Source of the DNA: CAZNMF01 sp035547155
GTDB lineage: Bacteria; Acidobacteriota; Vicinamibacteria; Vicinamibacterales; SCN-69-37
Direction of reading: 5' to 3'
DNA length: 33,208 nucleotides
NCBI GenBank assembly: GCA_035547155.1
Contig: DASZVJ010000248.1
Location: 1-33,208 of the forward strand
Part shown: piece by piece, positions 11,526 through 19,276 of the stretch
Layout: each line of letters starts with the position of its first letter
Numbering within the stretch: position 1 is the first letter of the stretch
Notes under the pieces: generated by a model
The model's database searches: none
What the model was told of the DNA's origin: nothing
Seen by the model: the letters and a program-made list of their open reading frames with translations, nothing else
Translations under genes and position numbers: made by a program

Positions 11526-11950
11526 CGAGAGATCGTTCTGCGGTCCGGCGCGAGCCTGCCTCGTGCGTCATGGCGCGACTGCTGTTGTGCCGTATGGCGC
11601 GTGACGGTGCGTTTCGATGCGGCGAAGATTCTGACGAGTTGCCCGGCTTCATCAATCAGCGTCGTCCACCGTTCCATCGTCGGGTCGGTCTCTCGTAGCA
11701 GCTCCAGCCAGAACACGACTTCATCAGCTTCTTCGAGAACAATCGATAGCTTCGAAATGAATTCCGCGCGCGAGCGGGCGAGGCCGGCGGCGCGATAGTT
11801 CGCGGCGACGGACATCGCGGCGCGCATCAATTGAGCGGCCGCCGGTTTGGTATACGGCTGCTCCAGCGCCGGTCTGACTGTTCTCGCCACGAGAATCGCA
11901 AACTGCCGCGTTCGTTCCCGAAGTTGAGCTGGCGTCATGCGCTGTGACAT
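11513..11950 (-). CDS. Four-helix-bundle protein (S23 / 23S rRNA intervening-sequence type)
   Basis: A 145-residue, mostly helical protein with the family pattern: an amphipathic first helix (LRERTRQFAILVARTVRPAL), a central AAMSVAANYRAAGLARSRAEFISKL block near 45-69, then ISKLSIVLEEADEVVFWLELL near 66-86. Members of this family are encoded in rRNA intervening sequences and also occur as stand-alone genes of unknown function; a homologous fold (Avd) serves diversity-generating retroelements. The last 30 or so residues (after FAASKRTV) are basic and low-complexity and run into array D, suggesting a lost original stop. Start is ATG at 11950, with an internal ATG at 11938 possible; neither has a Shine-Dalgarno sequence. 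The gene is enclosed by inverted arrays D and E. Confidence 0.75.
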   Translation of the reverse strand: MSQRMTPAQLRERTRQFAILVARTVRPALEQPYTKPAAAQLMRAAMSVAANYRAAGLARSRAEFISKLSIVLEEADEVVFWLELLRETDPTMERWTTLIDEAGQLVRIFAASKRTVTRHTAQQQSRHDARGRLAPDRRTISRGSR

Positions 11951-11983
11951 TGCATGGGCAATGCCATGTCGTACGCCCGAAAC

Positions 11984-12040
11984 CCCGATGTCCCGATGTC
12001 CCGATGATCCGATGATCCGATGATCAGACGTCCCGATGTC
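11984..12040. repeat. Repeat array E (GATGTCCC / GATGATCC units), inverted relative to array D
   Basis: Eight-base units CCGATGTC and CCGATGAT, five to six copies, the reverse complement of the units in array D. The 20-nt block 11995-12014 matches 11417-11436 inverted. It lies 33 bp upstream of the four-helix-bundle start and 30 bp before arfB. Confidence 0.85.
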
Positions 12041-12070
12041 GAAAGTGCGATAGTGAGCTAGCGAGATACC

Positions 12071-12493
12071 ATGCCTCTCCCCATTTCCCCTTCTCTCTCT
12101 CTTCCCGACGCCGCCCTGTCCGAATCGTTCTCGCGCGCCACGGGGCCGGGCGGGCAGAACGTCAACAAGGTCGCGACGGCGGTGGAGCTGCGGCTGGCGC
12201 TCGGACGTTCCGGGCTGCCGGACGCGGTGAAGGCGCGCGTGCGTGCGCTCGCCGGGCATCGGCTCACCGTTGACGATGAGATCGTGATCGACGCGAAGGA
12301 GCACCGGACGCAGGCACAGAATCGCGAGGCCGCGCGCGAGCGGCTCGTCGCGCTGCTGCTGCGCGCGTTCGTGCGTCCGAAAGTCCGCCGCAAGACGAAA
12401 CCGACCGCCTCGTCGCGCGAGCAGCGTCTCGAGCACAAAGTGCGGCGCAGCCGCGTGAAGGCGCGGCGCTCGTCCAAGATCGACACCGACTGA
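12071..12493 (+). CDS. arfB: Alternative ribosome-rescue factor ArfB (YaeJ-type peptidyl-tRNA hydrolase)
   Basis: A 140-residue release-factor-like protein that enters the A site of stalled ribosomes lacking a stop codon and hydrolyses the peptidyl-tRNA. The catalytic GGQ is in RATGPGGQNVNKVATAVEL (near residues 22-40). The C-terminal tail from about residue 98 is strongly basic (VRPKVRRKTK, KVRRSRVKARRSSK), as needed to occupy the empty mRNA tunnel. It lacks the codon-recognition domains of RF1/RF2, consistent with ArfB. No strong Shine-Dalgarno sequence; AGATAC lies just before the ATG. Single gene after array E. Confidence 0.93.
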   Translation: MPLPISPSLSLPDAALSESFSRATGPGGQNVNKVATAVELRLALGRSGLPDAVKARVRALAGHRLTVDDEIVIDAKEHRTQAQNREAARERLVALLLRAFVRPKVRRKTKPTASSREQRLEHKVRRSRVKARRSSKIDTD

Positions 12494-12599
12494 GACGACG
12501 AAAATGCGCAGCGCTGGCACGATCTTCTCTCTTGATCGCCATCATTGACGATGGCACCGTCGTCGTCGGGGAATGACGATGAAAAGGAGAACAGCAACC

Positions 12600-13154
12600 A
12601 TGGCGCCAGCGCCTCCATTGATGACGACGGACGATTACTTCCGGGAGCCGGAGACGCTCCGGCCGGCGGAGTTGGCGTACGGCGTGATGCACGTCGCCGA
12701 CGCGCCGTCGCCGCGGCATCAGTCGGCCGTGGCCGATCTCTTTCGCGCGCTGGATCGGCACGTGAACGAGCGGGATCTCGGACGCATGTGGCTGGCGCCG
12801 CTCGACGTCGTGCTCGACGCCGAGCAGTCGCTCATCGTGCAGCCGGATCTCCTGTTCGTCTCGAGCGCGCGCGAGGTGATCGTGCAGGACCGCGTGCGCG
12901 GCGCGCCCGATCTCGTGATCGAAGTGCTGTCGCCGAATCCGCGCGTGGGCCGGACGGTCGAGCACATCGCCTGGTTCGCCGCCTATGGCGTGCGCGAATG
13001 CTGGTGGGTGGAGACGATCCGCCGCGACGTCACGGTGATGACGTTCGACGACCACCGCGTGAGCGGGCGGCGCACGTACGCCGCGACCGATCCGATTCGA
13101 TCGCGCGTGCTGCCCGACTGGTCGATGACGTTGAACGAGGTGCTGCGGCCGTGA
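12600..13154 (+). CDS. Uma2-family (DUF820) PD-(D/E)XK nuclease-like protein
   Basis: 184 residues from the ATG at 12600, which is preceded by AAAAGGAG at ideal spacing; earlier in-frame ATGs at 12573 and 12579 overlap that Shine-Dalgarno sequence and were not chosen. The restriction-like core shows the acidic triad pattern: IVQPDLLFV, then GAPDLVIEVLSPN (D and E separated by three residues), then a helix with AWFAAYGVRECWWV. This family is abundant in cyanobacteria, Deinococcus and Acidobacteriota, and its cellular role is unknown; nuclease activity is inferred from the fold. It is transcribed alone and is convergent with the outer-membrane protein gene. Confidence 0.87.
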   Translation: MAPAPPLMTTDDYFREPETLRPAELAYGVMHVADAPSPRHQSAVADLFRALDRHVNERDLGRMWLAPLDVVLDAEQSLIVQPDLLFVSSAREVIVQDRVRGAPDLVIEVLSPNPRVGRTVEHIAWFAAYGVRECWWVETIRRDVTVMTFDDHRVSGRRTYAATDPIRSRVLPDWSMTLNEVLRP

Positions 13155-13194
13155 GTGTCAGGCGTCTGCCTGCACGTCGGACTGATTCGTCGCC

Positions 13195-13231
13195 AAAAAA
13201 ACGCGCGGCGCCCACATCGGGCGCCGCGCGT
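13195..13231 (-). terminator. Rho-independent terminator of the outer-membrane protein gene
   Basis: On the minus strand a perfect 12-13 bp GC stem (CGCGCGGCGCCC) with a 5-nt loop is followed directly by seven T residues, 20 bp after the stop codon. It is the only classical intrinsic terminator I see in the window. Confidence 0.92.
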
Positions 13232-13251
13232 CGTGTACGGGTCCGCCGCGG

Positions 13252-13872
13252 TTAGTTGAAGCGGAACTTGCCGAGCAGCTCGAACGTGAACTGCTTCGCG
13301 TTCGAGTCGTTGAAGTCGCCGTTGTCCGAGATGTTGCGCAGGCCCCAGTTGCCGCGGCCTTCGATGCCGAAGCGATAGATCTCGATGCCCGCACCACCCA
13401 TGATGCCGATGTCGGCGCCGTTGAAGTTGTCGCTGACGTCGACGTCGTCGAGCGTCTGCTTCAGATTGATCGAGAACACGGGACCGACCAGGCCGTATCC
13501 GGCGATGCCGTTACGGCTGCGCGATCCGACGTTGATATGAAACACCGCAGGAATTTCGAGCGCGCGCGACTTGAAACTCTGGCCGTCCGCGTCGACGTTG
13601 TGTATGACGTAAATGAACTCACCGGTGAATCCGATGAGGCCGTTCTTGTTGCCACCGATCCACAAGCCAAAGCCTGAGCCGGTCTTGCTCTTGAACAGGT
13701 CGTCCACGCCATCGGCATGGATCGACGAGCGGGTGATCATGCCCTCGACACCGATCCCGATGCCGTTGTCTTCGTGACTGGCGTTGTTCTGGTTCTGCGC
13801 GTACGCCGGCGCCGCCAGGGCGAAGGTTGAAAGGACAGCGGCCGTAACGGCCAACCCACGAAACACTCGCAT
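13252..13872 (-). CDS. Outer-membrane beta-barrel-like protein with signal peptide
   Basis: 206 residues. Residues 1-26 form a Sec signal peptide (MRVFRG, a hydrophobic stretch, then APAYAQ). The rest alternates hydrophobic and polar residues with many glycines and ends in the strand FTFELLGKFRFN, whose terminal aromatic pattern is typical of outer-membrane barrels. GIGIGVEGMI, GSGFGLWIGG, GYGLVGPVFSINL and GGAGIEIYRFGIEGRG look like strands of a small 8-stranded barrel. No specific family recognised. GGAGGAG precedes the ATG, and a -10/-35 pair and a strong terminator frame it as a monocistronic gene. The frame is open upstream to 14367 but that part is not supported. Confidence 0.8.
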   Translation of the reverse strand: MRVFRGLAVTAAVLSTFALAAPAYAQNQNNASHEDNGIGIGVEGMITRSSIHADGVDDLFKSKTGSGFGLWIGGNKNGLIGFTGEFIYVIHNVDADGQSFKSRALEIPAVFHINVGSRSRNGIAGYGLVGPVFSINLKQTLDDVDVSDNFNGADIGIMGGAGIEIYRFGIEGRGNWGLRNISDNGDFNDSNAKQFTFELLGKFRFN

Positions 13873-13924
13873 TCTTATCGTCTCCTCCACGGCAACCGAT
13901 CCGGGCGATCGGCCCCGTCTCCCG

Positions 13925-13953
13925 AGAATACCCCGGATGCCATGACATGTACA
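13925..13953 (-). promoter_or_regulatory. Putative promoter of the outer-membrane protein gene
   Basis: On the minus strand TGTACA (13948-13953) and TATTCT (13925-13930) are separated by 17 nt, giving a leader of about 45 nt that contains the GGAGGAG site. The surrounding CATGACATGTACA is partly palindromic and could be an operator. Confidence 0.4.
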
Positions 13954-14112
13954 GGCGTGGCGGAGAATTCGCGGCGAAGGCCATTGGTGGACACGCGTCC
14001 GATCGACAGGTTGACCTGCAGAAACCTTAATGGTGCGGGTCGGGCCGATGGAAATTTCTGCGATCAGCGATGGCTGGAACGCTGATTTCGGCCCGATTTC
14101 GCGCGCGATGGC

Positions 14113-16668
14113 GTGCCCGCATCTTGCACTCCCGAGCGCGTGCGCTTCGCCCACGCGCTCGTCCTCCTCGTCGTCGCCGGCGCAGTGGCCGGCGACCTGA
14201 CCCGTCTGGCGCCGGGCGCCGCCTGGGCGGCGGCGCTCGGCGCCGCGTCCCTGGCGATCGCGCCGTGGCCGCGCGTCCCCGCGGCGTGGGGGCGGGGGGC
14301 GCATCGTGTTCGTGCGCTCGTGCCGTGGGGCCTCGGCCAGCGCTGGACCGTCGCCGCGCCTCCGCATGTCGTCCGATGGACGCTGGCGTCTGTCGCCGTC
14401 GCCGCGGCGGTTGCCGCGTGGGCGGCGACCGCCCGCGACGCCGTGTTAGCGCCGCCGCTCGCCCAGTGGCTCGCGACGGACGGGCGCGCCGGCGGCGCGC
14501 CCGTCCTCGTCGACGGGACGCTGCTCGCCGATGCGGACGCCGACGGCGACTCCGTGCGGCTGCGCATCCGCGTCGCCCGCGTGAACGTCGGCGACGGCTG
14601 GCGCGAGCGCCGCGGCGAGATCCAGGTACACGTCGGCGGCGGGATTGCTGCGGGCATGGCGGATAGGTGGACGCGCGGCCGGCGCGTGCGCGCGCCGGTC
14701 GCGCTGCGATGGCCCGCGATGACGTACAACCCTGGCGCGCCGGATCCGCAGTGGCAGGCGCTCGTGCGGCGGTTCGCGCTGACGGGGACGATCAAGAGCG
14801 GCGCGCTCGTCGAGGTCGAGCGCGCCGCGGCGTGGGACGAGTGGGCGGCAGGTGTGCGGCGGTACGTGCGCGGCGCGATCGCGCATGCGCTCGCGCCGCG
14901 CGATGCGCTCGCTGCCGCCGTCGTCGTCGCCATCGTCATCGGGGATCGAGCCGGCCTCGATCCCGACACCGTTCGCCGGCTTCAGGATGCCGGCACGTAT
15001 CACGTCATCGCCATCTCCGGCGGCAACGTCGCGCTCGTCGTGGCGATGGTGGTCGTGCTGCTGCGCGGTGTCACGCGGTCGTTCCGCGCAGCGTCGGCCG
15101 CGGCGCTGGCGACCGTGCTCGCGTACGGCTGGATCGTCGGCGGCGAACCGTCGGTCGATCGCGCGATCGCCGCAGCCGTCGTCTATCTGGTGTCGAATCT
15201 CGCCGGTCTCATCGTCGAGCCCATCGACGTGCTGCTGTTCGCGCTGTTGGGACTGACGCTGAGCGATCCGATCATGGCCGTGACGCCGGCCGTCTGGCTG
15301 TCATTCGGCGCGACGTTTGCGATCGTGATCGGCGCCGAGCGCGTCACGTCAGCCTTCGGCGGGGACGTCCGTGACGGATCGCGATGGACACGTGTCTGGC
15401 AATCGATGCTCGGTCTGGCTGCCGCCACGTTCTCGGCCGAGATCGCGCTCGCGCCAATCGCGGCGTCCGTGTTCACGCGCGTCAGTCTCGCCGGCCTCGT
15501 GCTCAATCTGATCGCGATCCCGGCGATGGCGATCGTCGAGATCGGCGGATGGGCGATCGTGTTCAGCGGCGCCATCCCCGGCGTCGCATCCTTTCTGGCG
15601 TGGCCGGTGACGTGGGCAACGCGCACGCTGCTGGATTCGGCGCGATGGGTCGAGCTCGCGCCGTGGCTCGTGTGGCGGGTGGCGCCTTCGTCGCTCGTGT
15701 GGACCGCGATCTTCTATACGGCCATTGCCGCGGCGTTGATGACGCAGCGATCGCGTTGGCGTCTCGTGGCTGCCGCGACCGCCGCGCTCGCGCTGCTGGT
15801 CATCGTGACGTCGCCTGGGCTCGAGCTCGCGGCGCCGCCGCGTGGATGGCTGCGCGTGACGATGATCGATGTGGGGCAGGGGGACGCGATCCTGGTGCAA
15901 CTGCCGACGCGCCAGTCGCTGTTGATCGACGCGGGGCCCGCATCCGACACGTTCGACACCGGCGATCGCGTCGTCACGCCGGCGCTCTGGGCGCTTGGCG
16001 TGCGCCGGCTCGACTGGCTCGCGTTCACGCACGCGGATCTCGATCACATCGGCGGCACGCGCGCCGTCGCCGGGACGTTCCGGCCTCGCGAGATCTGGGA
16101 AGGCGTGCCGGTGCCGGGCGATCCGAAACGCGCGGCCTTGCGTGATGCCGCTGCGCGTGCGGGACGCGCGTGGCGGCAGGTCCGCGCGGGCGATGTGCTC
16201 GAGGCTGGCGGCGCGACGATCGACGTCCTGCATCCATCCGTGCCGGACTGGGAGCGCCAGCGTGTGCGCAATGACGACTCGATCGTGCTGCGTCTCCACT
16301 ATGGCGACGTCGAATGGCTGCTCACCGGCGACATCAGTCAGGACGTAGAGCGACAGCTGGCGATCGATGAGGAGCCGCGCACGCCGCTGCGGATCCTGAA
16401 GGTCGCGCATCACGGCAGCCGGACCTCGTCCGACGAGACGTTCGTCGCGCGCTACGCGCCGGTCGCGGCGGTCATCAGCGTGGGACGGCAGAACGTCTTC
16501 GGACATCCGTCGCCGGAGGTCGTCCAGCGCCTCGCGCGTGATGGTGCAGCCGTGTTTCGCACCGACCGCGACGGAGCCATCATCGTCGAGACCGACGGCC
16601 GCCAGGTGCGCGTGCGGACGTGGCTGGGACGGCAGTGGCGCGCGATGGTGACGTCTCCGTCGCCTTGA
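14113..16668 (+). CDS. comEC: ComEC/Rec2-type DNA-uptake channel with metallo-beta-lactamase domain
   Basis: An 851-residue polytopic inner-membrane protein that passes single-stranded DNA into the cytoplasm in natural transformation. The N-terminal DUF4131 region with membrane segments is followed by the Competence domain from about residue 265 (VIGDRAGLDPDTVRRLQDAGTYH split, then ISGGNVALVVAMV) with many membrane helices to about 575. The C-terminal metallo-beta-lactamase-like domain has MIDVGQGDAILVQLP, FTHADLDHIGG, LLTGDIS and LKVAHHGSRTSS, so metal-binding motifs are retained. GTG start at 14113. The 3' end overlaps mazG on the opposite strand by 89 bp. No pilus or ComEA genes are nearby. 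Confidence 0.92.
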   Translation: MPASCTPERVRFAHALVLLVVAGAVAGDLTRLAPGAAWAAALGAASLAIAPWPRVPAAWGRGAHRVRALVPWGLGQRWTVAAPPHVVRWTLASVAVAAAVAAWAATARDAVLAPPLAQWLATDGRAGGAPVLVDGTLLADADADGDSVRLRIRVARVNVGDGWRERRGEIQVHVGGGIAAGMADRWTRGRRVRAPVALRWPAMTYNPGAPDPQWQALVRRFALTGTIKSGALVEVERAAAWDEWAAGVRRYVRGAIAHALAPRDALAAAVVVAIVIGDRAGLDPDTVRRLQDAGTYHVIAISGGNVALVVAMVVVLLRGVTRSFRAASAAALATVLAYGWIVGGEPSVDRAIAAAVVYLVSNLAGLIVEPIDVLLFALLGLTLSDPIMAVTPAVWLSFGATFAIVIGAERVTSAFGGDVRDGSRWTRVWQSMLGLAAATFSAEIALAPIAASVFTRVSLAGLVLNLIAIPAMAIVEIGGWAIVFSGAIPGVASFLAWPVTWATRTLLDSARWVELAPWLVWRVAPSSLVWTAIFYTAIAAALMTQRSRWRLVAAATAALALLVIVTSPGLELAAPPRGWLRVTMIDVGQGDAILVQLPTRQSLLIDAGPASDTFDTGDRVVTPALWALGVRRLDWLAFTHADLDHIGGTRAVAGTFRPREIWEGVPVPGDPKRAALRDAAARAGRAWRQVRAGDVLEAGGATIDVLHPSVPDWERQRVRNDDSIVLRLHYGDVEWLLTGDISQDVERQLAIDEEPRTPLRILKVAHHGSRTSSDETFVARYAPVAAVISVGRQNVFGHPSPEVVQRLARDGAAVFRTDRDGAIIVETDGRQVRVRTWLGRQWRAMVTSPSP

Positions 16669-17521
16669 CGCGTCGCCAGGCGTCTTCGAGCTCGTCGAGC
16701 GTCGCATCCTGCATGCGCACACCTCGCGAGGCGAAGTCCGCTTCGAGCGCGTCGAAGCGGCGCGTGAACTTGTCGTTCGCCTGACGCAGCGCGGTCTCCG
16801 GCTCGATCTGCAGACGCCGCGCGAGGTTCGCGAGCGAGAACAGCACGTCGCCGAACTCGTCGACGCGCCGCGCGTGTCCCTGCGCGACGGCCTCGCGCAG
16901 CTCTCGGACTTCCTCCTCGATCTTGTCGAGCACGCCGCCGACCGTGGGCCAGTCGAATCCGACGGCCGCCACGCGCGCGCCGATCTTCGACGCGCGCAAG
17001 AGCGCGGGCAGGCTCGAGGGCAGACCGGCGAGCACACGCTCGGCAGCGCCGCTCGACGTCTGCTCCTTCGCTTTCAACTGCTGCCACTGTTCGCGTACGG
17101 CGGCGGGCGTGTCGATGCCGGCACGGCGCCGTGCCGCGGCCGACAGCGGTGTGCCGTCGGGATTGAAGACATGCGGGTGACGTCGAATCAGCTTCGCGGC
17201 GATCGCGTCGACCACGTCGCGGACGTCGAAACGTCCGTCCTCGGCGCCGAGCTGCGCGTGAAAGACACATTGCAGGAGCACGTCGCCGAGCTCGCCGGGC
17301 AGCGCGGCCAGATCGCCACGATCGATCGTCTCGACGGCTTCGTACGTCTCTTCGATCAGATAGGGCCGCAGCGATTCATGCGTCTGTTTGAGATCCCACG
17401 CACAGCCGCGGGTGGGCGATCGCAAGGTCGCCATGATGCGGACGAGACGGTCGAACGCCGCGCCGGCGCTCGTCACGCGACGTCGGCGCGAGCGGGATCG
17501 ACGAGGGCGCCGGGAGGCCAT
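16580..17521 (-). CDS. mazG: Nucleoside triphosphate pyrophosphohydrolase MazG
   Basis: Hydrolyses (d)NTPs, and in some bacteria (p)ppGpp-related signals, to monophosphates. 313 residues with both MazG repeats: the first has LIEETYEAVE and ELGDVLLQCVFHA (about 55-95), the second has KIEEEVRELREA and DEFGDVLFSLANLAR (about 195-240), keeping the acidic EExxE and ExxD metal ligands. The C-terminal LDELEDAWRRVKA is family-like. The last 30 or so residues (TSPSRATAVP onward) are extra and are encoded in the overlap with comEC. The ATG at 17521 has a -10-like box 8 nt upstream; a GTG at 17476 just before AGAAFDRLV is an alternative start. Confidence 0.92.
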   Translation of the reverse strand: MASRRPRRSRSRRRRVTSAGAAFDRLVRIMATLRSPTRGCAWDLKQTHESLRPYLIEETYEAVETIDRGDLAALPGELGDVLLQCVFHAQLGAEDGRFDVRDVVDAIAAKLIRRHPHVFNPDGTPLSAAARRRAGIDTPAAVREQWQQLKAKEQTSSGAAERVLAGLPSSLPALLRASKIGARVAAVGFDWPTVGGVLDKIEEEVRELREAVAQGHARRVDEFGDVLFSLANLARRLQIEPETALRQANDKFTRRFDALEADFASRGVRMQDATLDELEDAWRRVKATETSPSRATAVPATSARAPGGRRSRR

Positions 17522-17529
17522 GCGCGCTC

Positions 17530-17539
17530 ATGCTAGCAT
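17530..17539. promoter_or_regulatory. Palindromic, possibly shared -10 element between mazG and the metallo-hydrolase gene
   Basis: ATGCTAGCAT is a perfect 10-bp palindrome in a 27-bp divergent gap. Each strand reads TAGCAT, 9 nt before the GTG at 17549 on the plus strand and 8 nt before the ATG at 17521 on the minus strand. Confidence 0.4.
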
Positions 17540-17548
17540 TCAGTCTTC

Positions 17549-18319
17549 GTGCGTGTGCTGTTTCTAGGCACGGGGACATCGCATGGGGTGCCGATGATCG
17601 GCTGCGATTGCTCGGTGTGCCGCTCCGCTGACCCGCGAGATCGCCGGACCCGCTCGTCGATCTATCTCGAATGCGACGATGGCCTGCGCGTGCTCGTGGA
17701 CACGAGCACGGACCTGCGCGCGCAGGCGCTGCGCCACGACCTGCGGCGCGTCGACGCGATTCTCTTCACGCACTCACACGCCGATCACGTCATGGGCCTC
17801 GACGAGGTCCGCCGCTTCAATGTGCTGAGCGGCCAGCCGATGCCGATCTACGGCGCGGCCGCCACGCTCGCCGATCTGCGGCGGATGTTCGGCTACGTCT
17901 TCAGCTCCGACGCGCCGCGTGGAGGCGGCGTGCCCGACGTGCGGCTGTGGCCGATCGACGGCGCGTTCTGTCTCGGCCGCACGGAGATCGTGCCGGTGCC
18001 GGTGCGTCACGGACCGTGGCGCGTGCTCGGATTCCGCATCGGCTCGTTTGCGTACGTCACCGACTGCAACGGCATTCCCGACGCGTCGATCGCGCAACTC
18101 GAGGGCGTCGACACGCTCGTCATCGACGCGCTGCGCCACAAGCCGCATCCGACGCATTTCACGGTCGCCGAAGCGACCGCGATGGCGCGGCGGATCGGCG
18201 CGCGCCGGACGTACTTCACGCACATCGCGCACGATCTCGGACACGAGGCGACGTGCGCGTCACTGGCCGATGGGCTGACGCTCGCGTACGACGGGCTGAC
18301 GCTGGACGTGGAGGCGTGA
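17549..18319 (+). CDS. PhnP/YcbJ-like MBL-fold metallo-hydrolase
   Basis: 256 residues. The N-terminus LGTGTSHGVPMIGCDCSVC, with DPRDRRTRSS after it, is the signature of the PhnP-like branch, in which the paired cysteines form an extra zinc site. The metal motif THSHADHVMGLD (near 71-82) supplies the HxHxDH ligands, and CNGIPD, HKPHPTHFT and FTHIAHD give the remaining ligands. The closest known activity is cyclic phosphodiesterase, but the physiological substrate here is not shown. There is no phn gene around. Start is GTG with a TAGCAT box 9 nt upstream and no Shine-Dalgarno sequence. ribF follows after 1 nt, so the two are surely cotranscribed. Confidence 0.88.
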   Translation: MRVLFLGTGTSHGVPMIGCDCSVCRSADPRDRRTRSSIYLECDDGLRVLVDTSTDLRAQALRHDLRRVDAILFTHSHADHVMGLDEVRRFNVLSGQPMPIYGAAATLADLRRMFGYVFSSDAPRGGGVPDVRLWPIDGAFCLGRTEIVPVPVRHGPWRVLGFRIGSFAYVTDCNGIPDASIAQLEGVDTLVIDALRHKPHPTHFTVAEATAMARRIGARRTYFTHIAHDLGHEATCASLADGLTLAYDGLTLDVEA

Positions 18320-18320
18320 C

Positions 18321-19253
18321 GTGCAGATCGTGACGTTTCCCGATGCGCCGCGGCCGAAGTGGACGTATCCCGTGGTGGCCCTCGGCAACTTCGACGGCCT
18401 GCACCGCGGCCATCAGCAGCTGATCGACGGCGTGCGGCGCCACGCCCGCGAGCACGCGGGCACGTCGGTCGCGATGGTCTTCGATCCCCATCCGCCGCGC
18501 GTGCTGCGGCCCGACAAGGCGCCCGCGCTCCTGATGACGCTCGAGCAGAAGCTCGACGCGTTCGAGCGTGCGGGGCTCGACGGCGTCGCGATCGTGCGCT
18601 TCACGCCGGAGCTCTCGCGCTGGGAGCCCGAGCTCTTCGTCGAGACGGTGCTCATCGACTGGCTGCGCGCGGCCGAAGTGTGGGTCGGCGCGAACTTCCT
18701 CTTCGGCCGCGAGCGCTCGGGCACGTTCACGCTGCTGCGCGCGCTCGGCGAAGACCGCGGATTCCGCGTCGAGAAGATCGATCCCGTCCGCTACAAGGAG
18801 TTCGTCGTCTCGAGCACGCGCATCCGGCATCTCGTCGCGGAGGGCCGCGTCGACGAGGCGGGCGCGCTGCTCGGCCATCACTACTTCATCGACGGAGAAG
18901 TAATCCGCGGCGATGGGCGCGGCCGTACGCTCGGGTTCCCGACCGCGAACCTGCGCACTGCCAACGAGCTCGTGCCCGCCAACGGCATCTACGCGACGAT
19001 GGTGGCGCTCGGCGAGACGTGGCATCGCGCGGTGACGAGCGTCGGCGTGCGGCCGACGATCGGCGACGGCCAGTTCACGATCGAGACGTACGTGCTCGAC
19101 GGCACCTACGATCTCTACGGGCAGCGGCTGCGTGTGGCGTTCGTGCAGTACTTGCGGCCGGAAGCGCAGTTCGACGGCCTCGACGCGCTGAAGGCGCAGA
19201 TCGCGCAGGACTGCGCGGACGCGTCGCAGCTGTTCGCGAGGATGGCGCTCTGA
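18321..19253 (+). CDS. ribF: Bifunctional riboflavin kinase/FAD synthetase
   Basis: Converts riboflavin to FMN and FMN to FAD. 310 residues. The N-terminal FAD synthetase domain has GNFDGLHRGHQQLI (near 22-35), VGANFLFGRERSG and SSTRIRHLVAEG. The C-terminal riboflavin kinase domain has GDGRGRTLGFPTANL (near 195-209), GIYATMV, SVGVRPT and IETYVLD. GTG start, 1 nt after the metallo-hydrolase stop, implying an operon. Complete and normal length. Confidence 0.95.
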   Translation: MQIVTFPDAPRPKWTYPVVALGNFDGLHRGHQQLIDGVRRHAREHAGTSVAMVFDPHPPRVLRPDKAPALLMTLEQKLDAFERAGLDGVAIVRFTPELSRWEPELFVETVLIDWLRAAEVWVGANFLFGRERSGTFTLLRALGEDRGFRVEKIDPVRYKEFVVSSTRIRHLVAEGRVDEAGALLGHHYFIDGEVIRGDGRGRTLGFPTANLRTANELVPANGIYATMVALGETWHRAVTSVGVRPTIGDGQFTIETYVLDGTYDLYGQRLRVAFVQYLRPEAQFDGLDALKAQIAQDCADASQLFARMAL

Positions 19254-19262
19254 CGAGCCTGA

Positions 19263-19268
19263 TAGAAT
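19263..19268 (+). promoter_or_regulatory. Putative -10 box for the 88-residue gene and cysS
   Basis: TAGAAT is followed by 8 nt and then the ATG at 19277. It lies just after the ribF stop. No Shine-Dalgarno sequence lies between, as for a leaderless start. Confidence 0.45.
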
Positions 19269-19276
19269 CGCCCGCG

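Noticed and set aside
11397..12040. Conventional insertion sequence
   Set aside because: No transposase, no DDE or Y1/HUH motif and no clear target duplication; the flanks are arrays rather than defined terminal repeats.
11397..12040. Diversity-generating retroelement with an Avd gene
   Set aside because: No reverse transcriptase, template repeat or variable C-type lectin gene anywhere in the window.
13873..14367. N-terminal extension of the outer-membrane protein frame
   Set aside because: The signal peptide begins at 13872 with GGAGGAG upstream; the extension is Pro/Arg-rich and unlike a protein domain.
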